Shown piece after piece: positions 7,853 to 13,556 of a DNA stretch of 13,556 nucleotides (its first letter is position 1; each line of letters opens with the position of its first letter). The notes below the pieces were generated by a model. It was not told the origin of the DNA. It worked only from the letters and a program-made list of their open reading frames with translations, and did no database searches. The stretch comes from Rhizobiaceae bacterium UBA1291 (GTDB taxonomy: Bacteria > Pseudomonadota > Alphaproteobacteria > Rhizobiales > Rhizobiaceae). Position numbers and translations under genes: made by a program. The stretch is taken from assembly GCA_002307905.1 (NCBI GenBank), contig DBUL01000226.1, forward strand, positions 8,220 to 21,775. Direction: 5' to 3'.

Positions 7853-8256
7853 GTGTGCCTCAATCGAGAAGTTGGACTGCGGCGATCTGCCGCGCGGTGA
7901 TTCTATCTGGGGTTGCTGTGATGACTTTTCAAGGCGTCGAACGAAAAAGAAAGAACAGGCAGCAAAGGGCTGACCGGGCTTGAGTTTTTTTCCCGCGAGT
8001 AAGCTGACGTACTTCGCCCCAAGCCTGCAGTCTATGGTGCAGCACAATCAAGTTTATAGCTCTACCGGAAAAATGAAGCACGGCAAAGAGTGACGACGGT
8101 GGCTTTGGAACGCGCGCTCAGGCTGAGCGGCAGCTAAACCTAATAGTGCGCTGGAAACCGTCAGTCCGCGAACGACCCCAAACTGGCCATTCAGGAGGGG
8201 CAATTCTCTGACTGCGCCCCAGAAGCCAGTGTTAGCGGAACAGCATGCAGATCCGC
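7853..8256. promoter_or_regulatory. Upstream region of the MBL/E2-E1-JAB/patatin operon
   Basis: About 400 bp between the antitoxin stop and the MBL start; it must hold the operon promoter. Minus strand TATAAA at 8058-8053 is the best -10-like hexamer, but the hexamer 17 bp upstream is a poor -35, so the assignment is weak. The minus-strand frame stays open to 8047 without coding character. A 6-bp inverted repeat (8234-8239 with 8252-8257) lies at the end of the antitoxin gene, without a T-run. No gene is seen. Confidence 0.3.
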
Positions 8257-8634
8257 TCAGGCAACTTTGCCCCTACTCGGCCTGATCAAAACTTCTGCGG
8301 ATATTCCCAATCGAGAGTGCAGTTGACGGATCATATCGATCGACAGGCTTCGCTTGCGGTTCAGGACATCTGCCACCCGGTTACGCGGGCCAATCATCGG
8401 TTCGAGGTCCTTGCGGGTCAATCCTTGCTGTTCCATCCGAAAACGTATTGCTTCCACCGGATCAGGGGGATCCATGGGATAAGTCTTTGCTTCGTAAGCG
8501 TCGATGAGGGTCGCCAGAATATCCAGTCGGTCTCCCTCAGGCGTGCCCGCCTTAGCTCCCCATAGGTTCTCAATCTCAGTGAGAGCTTCGTCGTAATCCG
8601 TTTCTGATCGGATGGGCTTAAGATCAGCTGCCAT
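8257..8634 (-). CDS. higA: HigA-type antitoxin (Xre-family HTH)
   Basis: A 125-aa protein with the architecture of HigA antitoxins. The N-terminal part (1-50, IRSETDYDEALTEIE, LWGAKAGTPEGDRLDIL) matches the conserved lead-in of this COG5499-type family. Residues about 60-115 form a Cro/C1-type helix-turn-helix (IRFRMEQQGLTRKDLEPMIG, RNRVADVLNRKRSLS). The start overlaps the toxin stop by 11 bp and has a very good ribosome-binding site, AAGGAG 7 nt before the ATG, within the toxin gene. The toxin-first order is characteristic of higBA and unlike most type II pairs. It should neutralise HigB and, with it, repress the promoter at 8954-8988. Family and pairing are clear from the sequence; repression is by family. 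Confidence 0.92.
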   Translation of the reverse strand: MAADLKPIRSETDYDEALTEIENLWGAKAGTPEGDRLDILATLIDAYEAKTYPMDPPDPVEAIRFRMEQQGLTRKDLEPMIGPRNRVADVLNRKRSLSIDMIRQLHSRLGISAEVLIRPSRGKVA

Positions 8635-8947
8635 GTTCGATCTCCTTCACGTCGATCTTGTCATATGCCTTGTGTGTCCCGATCCACTTGATCCAGACGA
8701 TGCCTTTTTCGAAATCTGCGGCGACAACCAATCGGTGATCGTTGCCCTTGATGTTGAAGACGATCCGCTCCGCGCTGACGATGCTTGCAGTTGCATATAG
8801 TCGCTTCACGTCCGCGGAACTGGTCCAATGCGCCTTGCTCACTTCGTCGAACCATGCGTCGAGGGCCGCCTTCACCGCAGGCTGTCCCTTGTCGCCCGCA
8901 AGCCGTTCGACATAGTCCCGGAGGGTGCGCCTGGCTATGATCCTCAT
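8624..8947 (-). CDS. higB: HigB-type toxin (RelE-superfamily mRNA interferase)
   Basis: A 107-aa protein with HigB features: the MRIIARRTLRDYVE opening, W-F-D-E-V around 32-36, a central VKRLYATAS strand, and FNIKGNDHRLVVAADF followed by VWIKWIGTHKAYDKID, the conserved C-terminal core of the family. HigB enzymes cleave mRNA on the ribosome and stop growth when the antitoxin is lost. The start ATG at 8947 overlaps the stop of the upstream HTH gene as ATGA, so it could be coupled to that gene, yet a separate promoter also lies just upstream and would give a nearly leaderless mRNA. The pair probably stabilises the mobile element or adds defence by dormancy; that role is inferred. Confidence 0.92.
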   Translation of the reverse strand: MRIIARRTLRDYVERLAGDKGQPAVKAALDAWFDEVSKAHWTSSADVKRLYATASIVSAERIVFNIKGNDHRLVVAADFEKGIVWIKWIGTHKAYDKIDVKEIEHGS

Positions 8948-9747
8948 ACTGCACCTATAGCATGAGACCGAATTGGTCTCAATTCGGTTTCTCTCGATTG
9001 TGCGTCGAAGATCATGTCAGCGCTTTCGGATATTCGACCGCGTCGGTGGTTGAAGAACCTGATCCAGGTGCCCGAGTTCGGGTCCGTTTCGGCAGGAGGC
9101 CAATGGCTGGGCAGACGATAGCCCCTTTTCCCATTTATCATCGTGCGCAAGGAAAGCGCATCGAGTGTTCCGAGGTCATGTGAGCCCAGCCAATTTTGCC
9201 ATTGCAGGACCTGCGCGGTCTTGGTGTCTGCCACGAAAATTGCAGGAACTGCATGCTGCACATCGGCGGATACCAAGCACGCCTCGCGCGCGTTGGGTTT
9301 ATATATTTTTTCTTTCTCTGGATTCGGTGGACACATCTGACCACCTTTATCGGACATATCTGACCGCCTTCTTGGACGGATCTGACCGTCTTCGTTCGGG
9401 CGAAGGGTGACAATTCTGTCCGTCTTTTCACGTGCCTCAGATGCCCGTAGGATCGACAACGCAGAGGGACGATATTCTGTGTTGTGCCCTATGCCATTCC
9501 CGCACCGGACGTCGAACCACTCTTTGGCTTCGAGTTCCCGGATCGCACGCTGGATGGTCTTGACGCTCTTGCCGGTCGCGTCGGCAATCGTTTGATAGGA
9601 CGGCCACGCCTTCTGGGTGTGGCCGTTCAAATGTGTGGTGACGATGTAGAGCGCCACGGACCGCGCGCTGTCACTCAAATTCCTGTCGCAGCTCAACAGC
9701 TGGAGCCACTGAAGTTTGATCTCCCGAAATGGCCGAGGCTCGGTCAT
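8944..9747 (-). CDS. HTH protein of replication-initiator type
   Basis: A 267-aa protein with a winged-helix HTH domain of the HTH_36 kind at about 22-85 (SARSVALYIVTTHL, then WPSYQTIADATGKSVKTIQR and AIRELEAKEW). Such domains occur in plasmid and ICE replication initiators and accessory regulators. Residues 115-150 are a low-complexity linker encoded by short DNA repeats (see the repeat entry). Residues about 180-235 hold a second conserved block (VLQWQNWLG, GKRGYRLPSHWPP, GTWIRFF). The ATG at 9747 is chosen because GGGAGGGG lies 3 nt before it; the frame is open to 9927 but that extension has no coding character. It ends in an ATGA overlap with higB. It may initiate replication of the excised element or regulate it; which one is not decided by sequence. 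It is the last gene before the tRNA-Phe fragment. Confidence 0.8.
   Translation of the reverse strand: MTEPRPFREIKLQWLQLLSCDRNLSDSARSVALYIVTTHLNGHTQKAWPSYQTIADATGKSVKTIQRAIRELEAKEWFDVRCGNGIGHNTEYRPSALSILRASEAREKTDRIVTLRPNEDGQIRPRRRSDMSDKGGQMCPPNPEKEKIYKPNAREACLVSADVQHAVPAIFVADTKTAQVLQWQNWLGSHDLGTLDALSLRTMINGKRGYRLPSHWPPAETDPNSGTWIRFFNHRRGRISESADMIFDAQSRETELRPIRSHAIGAV
8954..8988 (-). promoter_or_regulatory. higBA promoter with overlapping operator
   Basis: On the minus strand a -35 TTGAGA (8982-8977) is followed after exactly 17 bp by a -10 TATAGG (8959-8954). Transcription would start near 8947, at or next to the HigB ATG, giving a leaderless transcript. A perfect 9-bp inverted repeat (8967-8975 ACCGAATTG and 8980-8988 CAATTCGGT, 4-bp centre) covers the -35 and spacer. 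An overlapping repeat GAGACC/GGTCTC occupies 8964-8969 and 8975-8980. The position is ideal for autorepression by HigA. The sequence lies inside the 3' end of the upstream HTH gene. Confidence 0.7.
9329..9421. repeat. Iteron-like repeats inside the HTH gene, next to an AT-rich tract
   Basis: Three 14-bp copies of GGACNNATCTGACC (minus strand GGTCAGATNNGTCC) lie at 9329-9342, 9352-9365 and 9374-9387, 23 and 22 bp apart, about two helical turns. A degraded fourth copy lies at 9408-9421. The middle copy is in a different reading frame from the other two, so conservation is at DNA level rather than protein level. An AT-rich stretch (about 9297-9316, with TTTATATATTTTTT) adjoins the array. Repeats plus AT-rich DNA inside a gene for a Rep-like protein suggest a replication origin or operator array. 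Confidence 0.6.
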
Positions 9748-9957
9748 GCGCCCCTCCCATCGTGTGCGGAGTGTCTCGCATTGGCTGCGAGAGACGTGGG
9801 GCGCGAGTAGCAATCGGCGCGGCAAGTTGCTACGATCCCGCGACCAGGATGCCGGTAATTTGGGTTTGACGAATTCGATATAAGTGACTGAATTCCAATG
9901 GGGAGTTTGACGCGCCTTCTGCGGCAAGTTGTTAACTTTTCACCAATCAACCCGGTT
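9748..9957. promoter_or_regulatory. Region between the HTH gene and the element end
   Basis: This 210-bp stretch must contain the HTH gene promoter and any integration-related binding sites. Two copies of GTTTGACG (9864-9871 and 9905-9912) and two of GAATTC (9871-9876 and 9890-9895) are present. I could not fit a convincing -35/-10 pair. Nothing here codes for a recognisable protein. Confidence 0.3.
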
Positions 9958-10001
9958 TGAAAATCCGCGTGTCGGTGGTTCAAATCCGCCTCCGGGCACC
10001 A
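9958..10001 (+). other. tRNA-Phe 3' fragment, probable attachment site (attR) of the element
   Basis: The 44 bp match the 3' part of an alphaproteobacterial tRNA-Phe(GAA): anticodon loop from TGAAAA, 3' anticodon-stem strand TCCGC (9964-9968), variable loop GTGTC, T-arm GGTGG-TTCAAAT-CCGCC (9974-9990), acceptor 3' strand TCCGGGC (9991-9997), discriminator A and encoded CCA (9999-10001). The 5' half is missing: the bases before 9958 do not form the D-arm or acceptor partner. Such 3' fragments mark the far end of elements inserted in tRNA genes; tRNA-Phe is the site of the Mesorhizobium symbiosis ICE. By its orientation the element lies to the left and the chromosome to the right. Confidence 0.8.
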
Positions 10002-10083
10002 TTTTTATCAATTTTCGACCAGGTCAGGCACAATTAGGAGTAGTCCCACCCCATGGGCCAGTTCCTCTCGCCACGGTCAATGG

Positions 10084-11838
10084 TCAGGCTTGCGGTGTCC
10101 GTGTGACGAGATCGCACAGCCACTGCTGCATGCCTCGCTGAGCGGGGAGCGGTGTGATATTGTGATCTGCGTCCGGCAGGATGTCGACACGCGCATGTTG
10201 GAACTTGCCAAGCCCAACCCGATCCTTGCCGAAATAGAGAGCGAGTTGTTCCAGGCTCTCGTCGCGATCGCTGCAGAGGAAATTCATCGCGACCTGTCGG
10301 CGGTCAAGATCGCGAAAAATCCTGTGGCATTCGGCGCGAAATCGCCCGTATTTGGTCATTTTCGGAAAGGCCGGGGCCAGGGCATGCGACAGCCGCGACA
10401 CCACGTGAATGGAGAGGCCGCGCAGGACGCCGCGGATACTGATCTCTCCGGCGATGAGGCGCTTGAAGGTCTTCGGGTCGGTCAGCCGCCGCTTGTATTC
10501 AGCGACCGGTCGGGGGCCCATCCGGGCCACGTCAATCAGGCTTTCCTCCGGATCCCAAATGAGGCGCAACTGGTTGATCAGCGCGAGCGCCGTCACGCGG
10601 GTATCCCGGTGTCCGGCGTGGAATGCGCTATAGGCGCCGCTGCACCGACCAATGAGCATGTATGATCCGGGGCAGGCGGCATCGAGATAGTCCAGCGCAT
10701 CCGAGATGTCACGGATCGGTCCTTCCGTATAGAGGACCTGTTGCGGCTCGCCGGCACGCGCCGGGCTGTCGCCGATACTCGAAAAGGCGAAAAGCAGGGA
10801 TGGGATACCGAGGCGGGCGAGCGCGCGCGCAGTATTGACCCAGCATCGGGCCCAGCCGCCGTGGTGGTCGTAGCCGGAGTTGAGAAAGACCGCGACCCTG
10901 TCGTCATACGCCGCCGGATCTGAGGAAATAGGCCGGCACAATATACCCATGAGCGGTGCCTCGGCTCGAAAGACGATCCCCTCTTCCGTGAATCCGTCGC
11001 CTGCGAGCCGCCTTTCCGGGCGAGGAGAAGGCGACGCGCGTTCGATAGTCCCTTCTTGCGGGAATGTCGCCGAACACCACTCGGCGATCCGCTCGATCAG
11101 ATCTTGCGGTACCACAGACGCGGTGGGGTCCTCCATCAGCTTCTCGTAGCCATCAAAGGGGAGCACAGTGACAGGAAGGCCACTTGAGCCGAACCGTTCG
11201 GCCAGTTGGCTGTCGGACGGGGCGGCCGCGCGGGCGGCAATCAGGCAGGGAAGGGGGCTTTGCAGCGGCGTCGTGTCGATACTGGTCGTCCGGAGATCAT
11301 CGGCAATACCGCGCGAAAGGGTCAGTCCGGCGATCGATATCTCAGAGCTGGGTAAGGCATCGGCGGGAAGTCCTAGCCCCTCGAGGATGACTTTGGCGCG
11401 CAGGCCGGTTTCCCGCAGGAATCGTCTGCCGCTGGCGATCGGTGCCGCCAGAATAAGCCCCGCAACATCGTCTCGCCGGCGCGCCACGCGCTCGGCGATC
11501 AGCGCTCCGAGGCCGAGGCCGAAGACGACCACCTTCCGGCAATCGGCCGCGGCCTTCAACGTGTCGCAGGCCGCCATGGCCGCATCCGTCCAGGAGACCA
11601 GATCTTCGGCCTTGGAGAGGTCAAGGGAATCGACGGTGCCCGGATAGTCGAACCGCAGGACCGGGAATCCCTTGGCAGCCATGGCGTCAGCCAGGCATCG
11701 GAGGAATTTCCGGGTGCAAAGTTCGTCGAAACCCCAGCTACGGCACACAACAATGCCCGTCCACCCCCTGGCGGCCGCTTCCGGCAGAGTCACATGCCCG
11801 GCGCATCCGCTGAAGGCAATCGGCAAGGTTTGCATCAT
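10084..11838 (-). CDS. Tandem alpha/beta-hydrolase protein, probably of a polysaccharide gene cluster
   Basis: A 584-aa protein with two alpha/beta-hydrolase domains. The N-terminal domain (about 20-255: IVVCRSWGFDE, LRFDYPGTVDS) has GLGLG at 107-111 where GxSxG is expected, so Gly109 replaces the nucleophile and this domain is probably inactive. The C-terminal domain (about 285-580) has VFLNSGYDHH, FSSIGDS, and GRCSG at 397-401 with Cys399 at the nucleophile position, Asp524 or Asp526 in CSDRDES, and His559 in DADHN, a plausible Cys-Asp-His triad. Similar hydrolases accompany exopolysaccharide and exosortase gene clusters. It starts 3 bp after the stop of the rhomboid/flippase chimera (ATGs at 11838 and 11835), suggesting one operon. 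The substrate is unknown. It ends 83 bp from the tRNA-Phe fragment and converges on it. Confidence 0.8.
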   Translation of the reverse strand: MMQTLPIAFSGCAGHVTLPEAAARGWTGIVVCRSWGFDELCTRKFLRCLADAMAAKGFPVLRFDYPGTVDSLDLSKAEDLVSWTDAAMAACDTLKAAADCRKVVVFGLGLGALIAERVARRRDDVAGLILAAPIASGRRFLRETGLRAKVILEGLGLPADALPSSEISIAGLTLSRGIADDLRTTSIDTTPLQSPLPCLIAARAAAPSDSQLAERFGSSGLPVTVLPFDGYEKLMEDPTASVVPQDLIERIAEWCSATFPQEGTIERASPSPRPERRLAGDGFTEEGIVFRAEAPLMGILCRPISSDPAAYDDRVAVFLNSGYDHHGGWARCWVNTARALARLGIPSLLFAFSSIGDSPARAGEPQQVLYTEGPIRDISDALDYLDAACPGSYMLIGRCSGAYSAFHAGHRDTRVTALALINQLRLIWDPEESLIDVARMGPRPVAEYKRRLTDPKTFKRLIAGEISIRGVLRGLSIHVVSRLSHALAPAFPKMTKYGRFRAECHRIFRDLDRRQVAMNFLCSDRDESLEQLALYFGKDRVGLGKFQHARVDILPDADHNITPLPAQRGMQQWLCDLVTRTPQA

Positions 11839-11841
11839 ATT

Positions 11842-12759
11842 TCAGCCATCCGAGCGGCGGGCGGGAACGAGCAGCAGCAGCAGGCGATAGACCAGATCTG
11901 ACAGCCGCGGTGGGAGCTTGGCGGGAAGATTGGTCGCCAGTGCAACGACATCATTGCGCGGTACGACCCCGAGCAGGCGAATGGCGACGGCATAGACGAG
12001 GGCGCCGCAGGCGACCGCCAGCAGCATGCCGCCAAAGCCCTGGATCTCCTGCAGAATGCCATAGGCCACCGCGGCACAGACAAGCGCGGCGAATGCGATC
12101 AGCAGCAGATCCGTCAGATTGAGGCGGATGCTCAGGCGCATCCAGCAGAAGCCGATGAGCCAAACCAGCCAGATGCCGTGAACGCCAGTGCGGGCCCAGG
12201 CCGAACCGAGGCCTGCGCCTTCGGGGATGATCAGCGCAAAGGCCAGCATGGAAATGGCGGCGGTGATCGGCGAGGCGTAGATGAAGAAACCGCTGCGCTC
12301 GCAGGCGCCGATCATGATCGTCGGCTGCCCCCAGTTGAAGCCGGCGTGAACGGCGGCGCCGGCCGCCGCCGACACGATCCAGAAGGCTGCGAACCGCGCA
12401 TTGCCGATGCGCCGCAGGACGGGCGTGCCGAAGGCGGCAAGCCACAACCCGTTGAAGGCGAGATGTTCGAGACTGCCGTGCAGGAACGAATAGGTAACCG
12501 GCGTCCAAAGCCATTCATAACCCTGCTCGGACAGCGGATAGACATAGCGCAGCGGCGAAAAGCCGAAGTTGACGGCAAGCCATTCGGCCGCAAAATTCGA
12601 AAGAAGCAGCGACTGTACCGCGTAGATGGCGCCAAGCCCGACCAGGGCCACCAGAATGCCGGTCGGCAGGTTGAACACCGGGACGCGCTGCGGCTGCGAA
12701 TCACCCTCCCGTTCGGGAGGACCCTCGCCATTGGGCGATCTCGGGGGCAGTTCATCCAT
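11842..12759 (-). pseudogene. Chimeric membrane protein: rhomboid protease N-terminal part joined to a polysaccharide-flippase-like C-terminal part
   Basis: A 305-aa open frame built of two unlike halves. Residues 1-152 are a rhomboid-family N-terminus: a charged Pro-rich tail, a first membrane helix (about 30-50), then TPVTYSFLHGSLEHLAFN with the family HGS-x-x-H-x-x-x-N block (94-103), and two more helices up to TIMIGA. A rhomboid should continue with the catalytic GASG; instead the chain reads CERSGFF. The rest (153-305: ASPITAAISMLAF, GSAWARTGVHGIWL, then several helices and a basic tail ending PARRSDG) resembles the C-terminus of a Wzx/MATE-like polysaccharide exporter. The rhomboid catalytic Ser and His are absent, so protease activity is not expected. 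The junction is near 12303. ATG 12759 is chosen because GAAGG precedes it by 10 nt; ATG 12768 is an alternative. It is coupled to the hydrolase gene. The flippase identity is from memory of the family. Confidence 0.6.
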
Positions 12760-12811
12760 GCGGCACATACCTTCAAAAATTCGTTGAAGCTGCATAACCG
12801 ACGGCCGGCAT

Positions 12812-12842
12812 AAAAAAAAGCCGTCCGAACATGCCGGACGGC
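12812..12842 (-). terminator. Intrinsic terminator on the minus strand
   Basis: A perfect 8-bp GC-rich stem (12842-12835 with 12827-12820, GCCGTCCG/CGGACGGC), a 7-nt loop and then eight T on the minus strand (12819-12812). It ends transcription that comes from the right, before the rhomboid-like gene begins. Confidence 0.88.
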
Positions 12843-12960
12843 CTAACGGGTCCCACAGGACCGAACCTGTACCCGAAAATTGGTGCCGAAGGATAGCCTT
12901 CGGGAGTTGATGCTTGTCACTTGCCACAGCCGACCCGAGCCCGCAACGCTCAGAAAGAAT
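12812..12960 (-). ncRNA. Probable small RNA (or attenuated leader) ending in an intrinsic terminator
   Basis: No credible gene precedes the terminator at 12812-12842 on the minus strand, yet the sequence upstream folds well. There is a perfect 7-bp hairpin with a 4-nt loop (12886-12892 with 12897-12903, CCGAAGG/CCTTCGG). A second hairpin pairs ACAGG with CCTGT (12855-12859, 12866-12870), with an outer GGGT/ACCC (12848-12851, 12871-12874). The terminator stem is the third. A chain of three hairpins ending in a T-run is the form of many rhizobial trans-acting sRNAs. I cannot assign a named family, and the 5' end is approximate since no clear promoter was found. A transcription-attenuation leader for the rhomboid-like gene 53 bp downstream is the alternative. 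Confidence 0.6.
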
Positions 12961-13080
12961 TAACCTTAATCCCACAGTATGAGCGCGCAGACATCAAGGA
13001 TCGCAGCGCCGCGCAAAACGTTATGTTAACGGCTTGCCGGTATTTCTTTAACGCTAGACGAATAATTTAGAAACCACACC

Positions 13081-13556
13081 ATGTATTCTTCTCAGGCAGC
13101 GCAGAACGGCGGTCTTGTCTCTCCTGCCCTAAGGCGGGCATTTCAACGCGTCTCCGTGAGCCTGCAGGGCCGGCTGATGCTTGCAAACTACGAGGAGTAT
13201 GTCTGCAAGGTGGTTGACATGTCGCCGGGCGACGTTCGTTTCGCCTGCGCCGGCTGTCCTGCTCCCAATGAACGGGTGATTGCCTATATCGACCATCTCG
13301 GCCGGATCGAGGGAACCGTCATCAAACTCGTCGAGGGCGGTTTCGTGATGTCGATCAACGCGACGGGACGCAAACGCGAGAAACTTGCCGCGCAGTTGAC
13401 CTGGATCGCCAACAAGCACGAATTGGGCCTGCCCGAAGACCGCCGCCACGACCGCCTGACGCCGCGTGTGACGCGGACCGAGCTCCAGCTCGAGGATGGA
13501 CGCCGGTATCCCTGCCGTCTCATGGACCTCTCGCTCTCAGGCGCAGCGGTCGACAT
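13081..13556 (+). CDS. Tandem PilZ-domain protein (partial, runs off the window)
   Basis: An open frame from ATG 13081 to the window end, 158 codons without a stop, cut at the 3' side. Two PilZ-like modules can be seen. The first has RAFQR at about 20-24 (R-x-x-x-R) and DMSPGD at about 48-53 (D-x-S-x-G). The second has RRHDR at about 121-125 and DLSLSGA near the window end. PilZ domains bind cyclic di-GMP through exactly these R-x3-R and D/N-x-S-x2-G motifs; the first module has a shortened second motif and may not bind. No membrane segment is seen. It is divergent from the minus-strand sRNA, with about 120 bp between them. The start has no clear ribosome-binding site. Signalling output and targets are unknown. 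Confidence 0.85.
   Translation, partial: MYSSQAAQNGGLVSPALRRAFQRVSVSLQGRLMLANYEEYVCKVVDMSPGDVRFACAGCPAPNERVIAYIDHLGRIEGTVIKLVEGGFVMSINATGRKREKLAAQLTWIANKHELGLPEDRRHDRLTPRVTRTELQLEDGRRYPCRLMDLSLSGAAVD

Noticed and set aside
7853..8047. N-terminal extension of the MBL protein from TTG at 8047
   Set aside because: The extra 65 residues have no domain-like character, and ATG 7852 has GAGG 5 nt upstream and begins directly before the MBL fold.
8234..8257. Terminator after higA
   Set aside because: A 6-bp inverted repeat with a 12-nt loop but no T-run on either strand.
9748..9927. Longer HTH protein starting at 9927
   Set aside because: ATG 9747 has a strong GGGAGGGG ribosome-binding site, and the upstream 60 residues look non-coding.
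9940..10001. A complete tRNA-Phe gene
   Set aside because: The 3' half is excellent, but no D-arm, 5' acceptor strand or matching 5' anticodon-stem strand exists upstream, so it is a fragment.
12961..13080. CtrA-type boxes (TTAA-N7-TTAA) upstream of the PilZ gene
   Set aside because: Several TTAA motifs occur, but none has the required 7-bp spacing.
1..13556. CRISPR arrays, insertion sequences or an integrase gene
   Set aside because: No repeat-spacer pattern, transposase motif or tyrosine/serine recombinase motif was seen in any frame.

Overview
The window reads as alphaproteobacterial, most likely Rhizobiales (Rhizobium/Agrobacterium/Sinorhizobium type). The reasons are its high GC content, the form of its tRNA-Phe fragment, and the style of the rhomboid, PilZ and alpha/beta-hydrolase proteins at its right end. 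It divides at a 44-bp fragment of a tRNA-Phe gene (9958-10001). To the left lies accessory DNA, apparently the right end of a genomic island or integrative element inserted at tRNA-Phe. To the right lies what looks like host chromosome.

Accessory part, left to right: (i) an ArdC-type antirestriction protein (129-1031, +) preceded by two hairpins; (ii) an unrecognised 438-aa protein with an HTH-like N-terminus and a coiled coil (1313-2629, -); (iii) about 630 bp with no credible gene; (iv) a leftward, translationally coupled three-gene operon, first gene a ComEC-like metallo-beta-lactamase hydrolase (start 7852), then a 750-aa fusion of a ubiquitin-like E2, an E1 and a JAB/JAMM peptidase (start 6692), then a membrane-anchored patatin-like phospholipase (start 4450); (v) a leftward group of an HTH protein resembling replication initiators (with iteron-like repeats inside its gene), a HigB toxin and a HigA antitoxin. 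No integrase is visible; it would be expected at the other end of the element, beside an intact tRNA-Phe.

The operon in (iv) is the most interesting item. It combines the conjugation and deconjugation enzymes known from type II CBASS (Cap2 and Cap3), fused in one chain, with a patatin effector like those of CBASS. However, no CD-NTase and no ubiquitin-like protein is visible, and a metallo-beta-lactamase holds the leading position. I read it as a probable anti-phage or stress-response system; this is inference.

Host part: a tandem alpha/beta hydrolase (10084-11838, -) is coupled to an odd gene (11842-12759, -). That gene begins as a rhomboid protease, loses the rhomboid active site at about 12303, and continues in frame as what looks like the C-terminal end of a polysaccharide flippase. 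Upstream of it on the same strand is a probable small RNA with three hairpins and a strong intrinsic terminator. The window ends inside a rightward gene with two PilZ-like modules (13081 onward).
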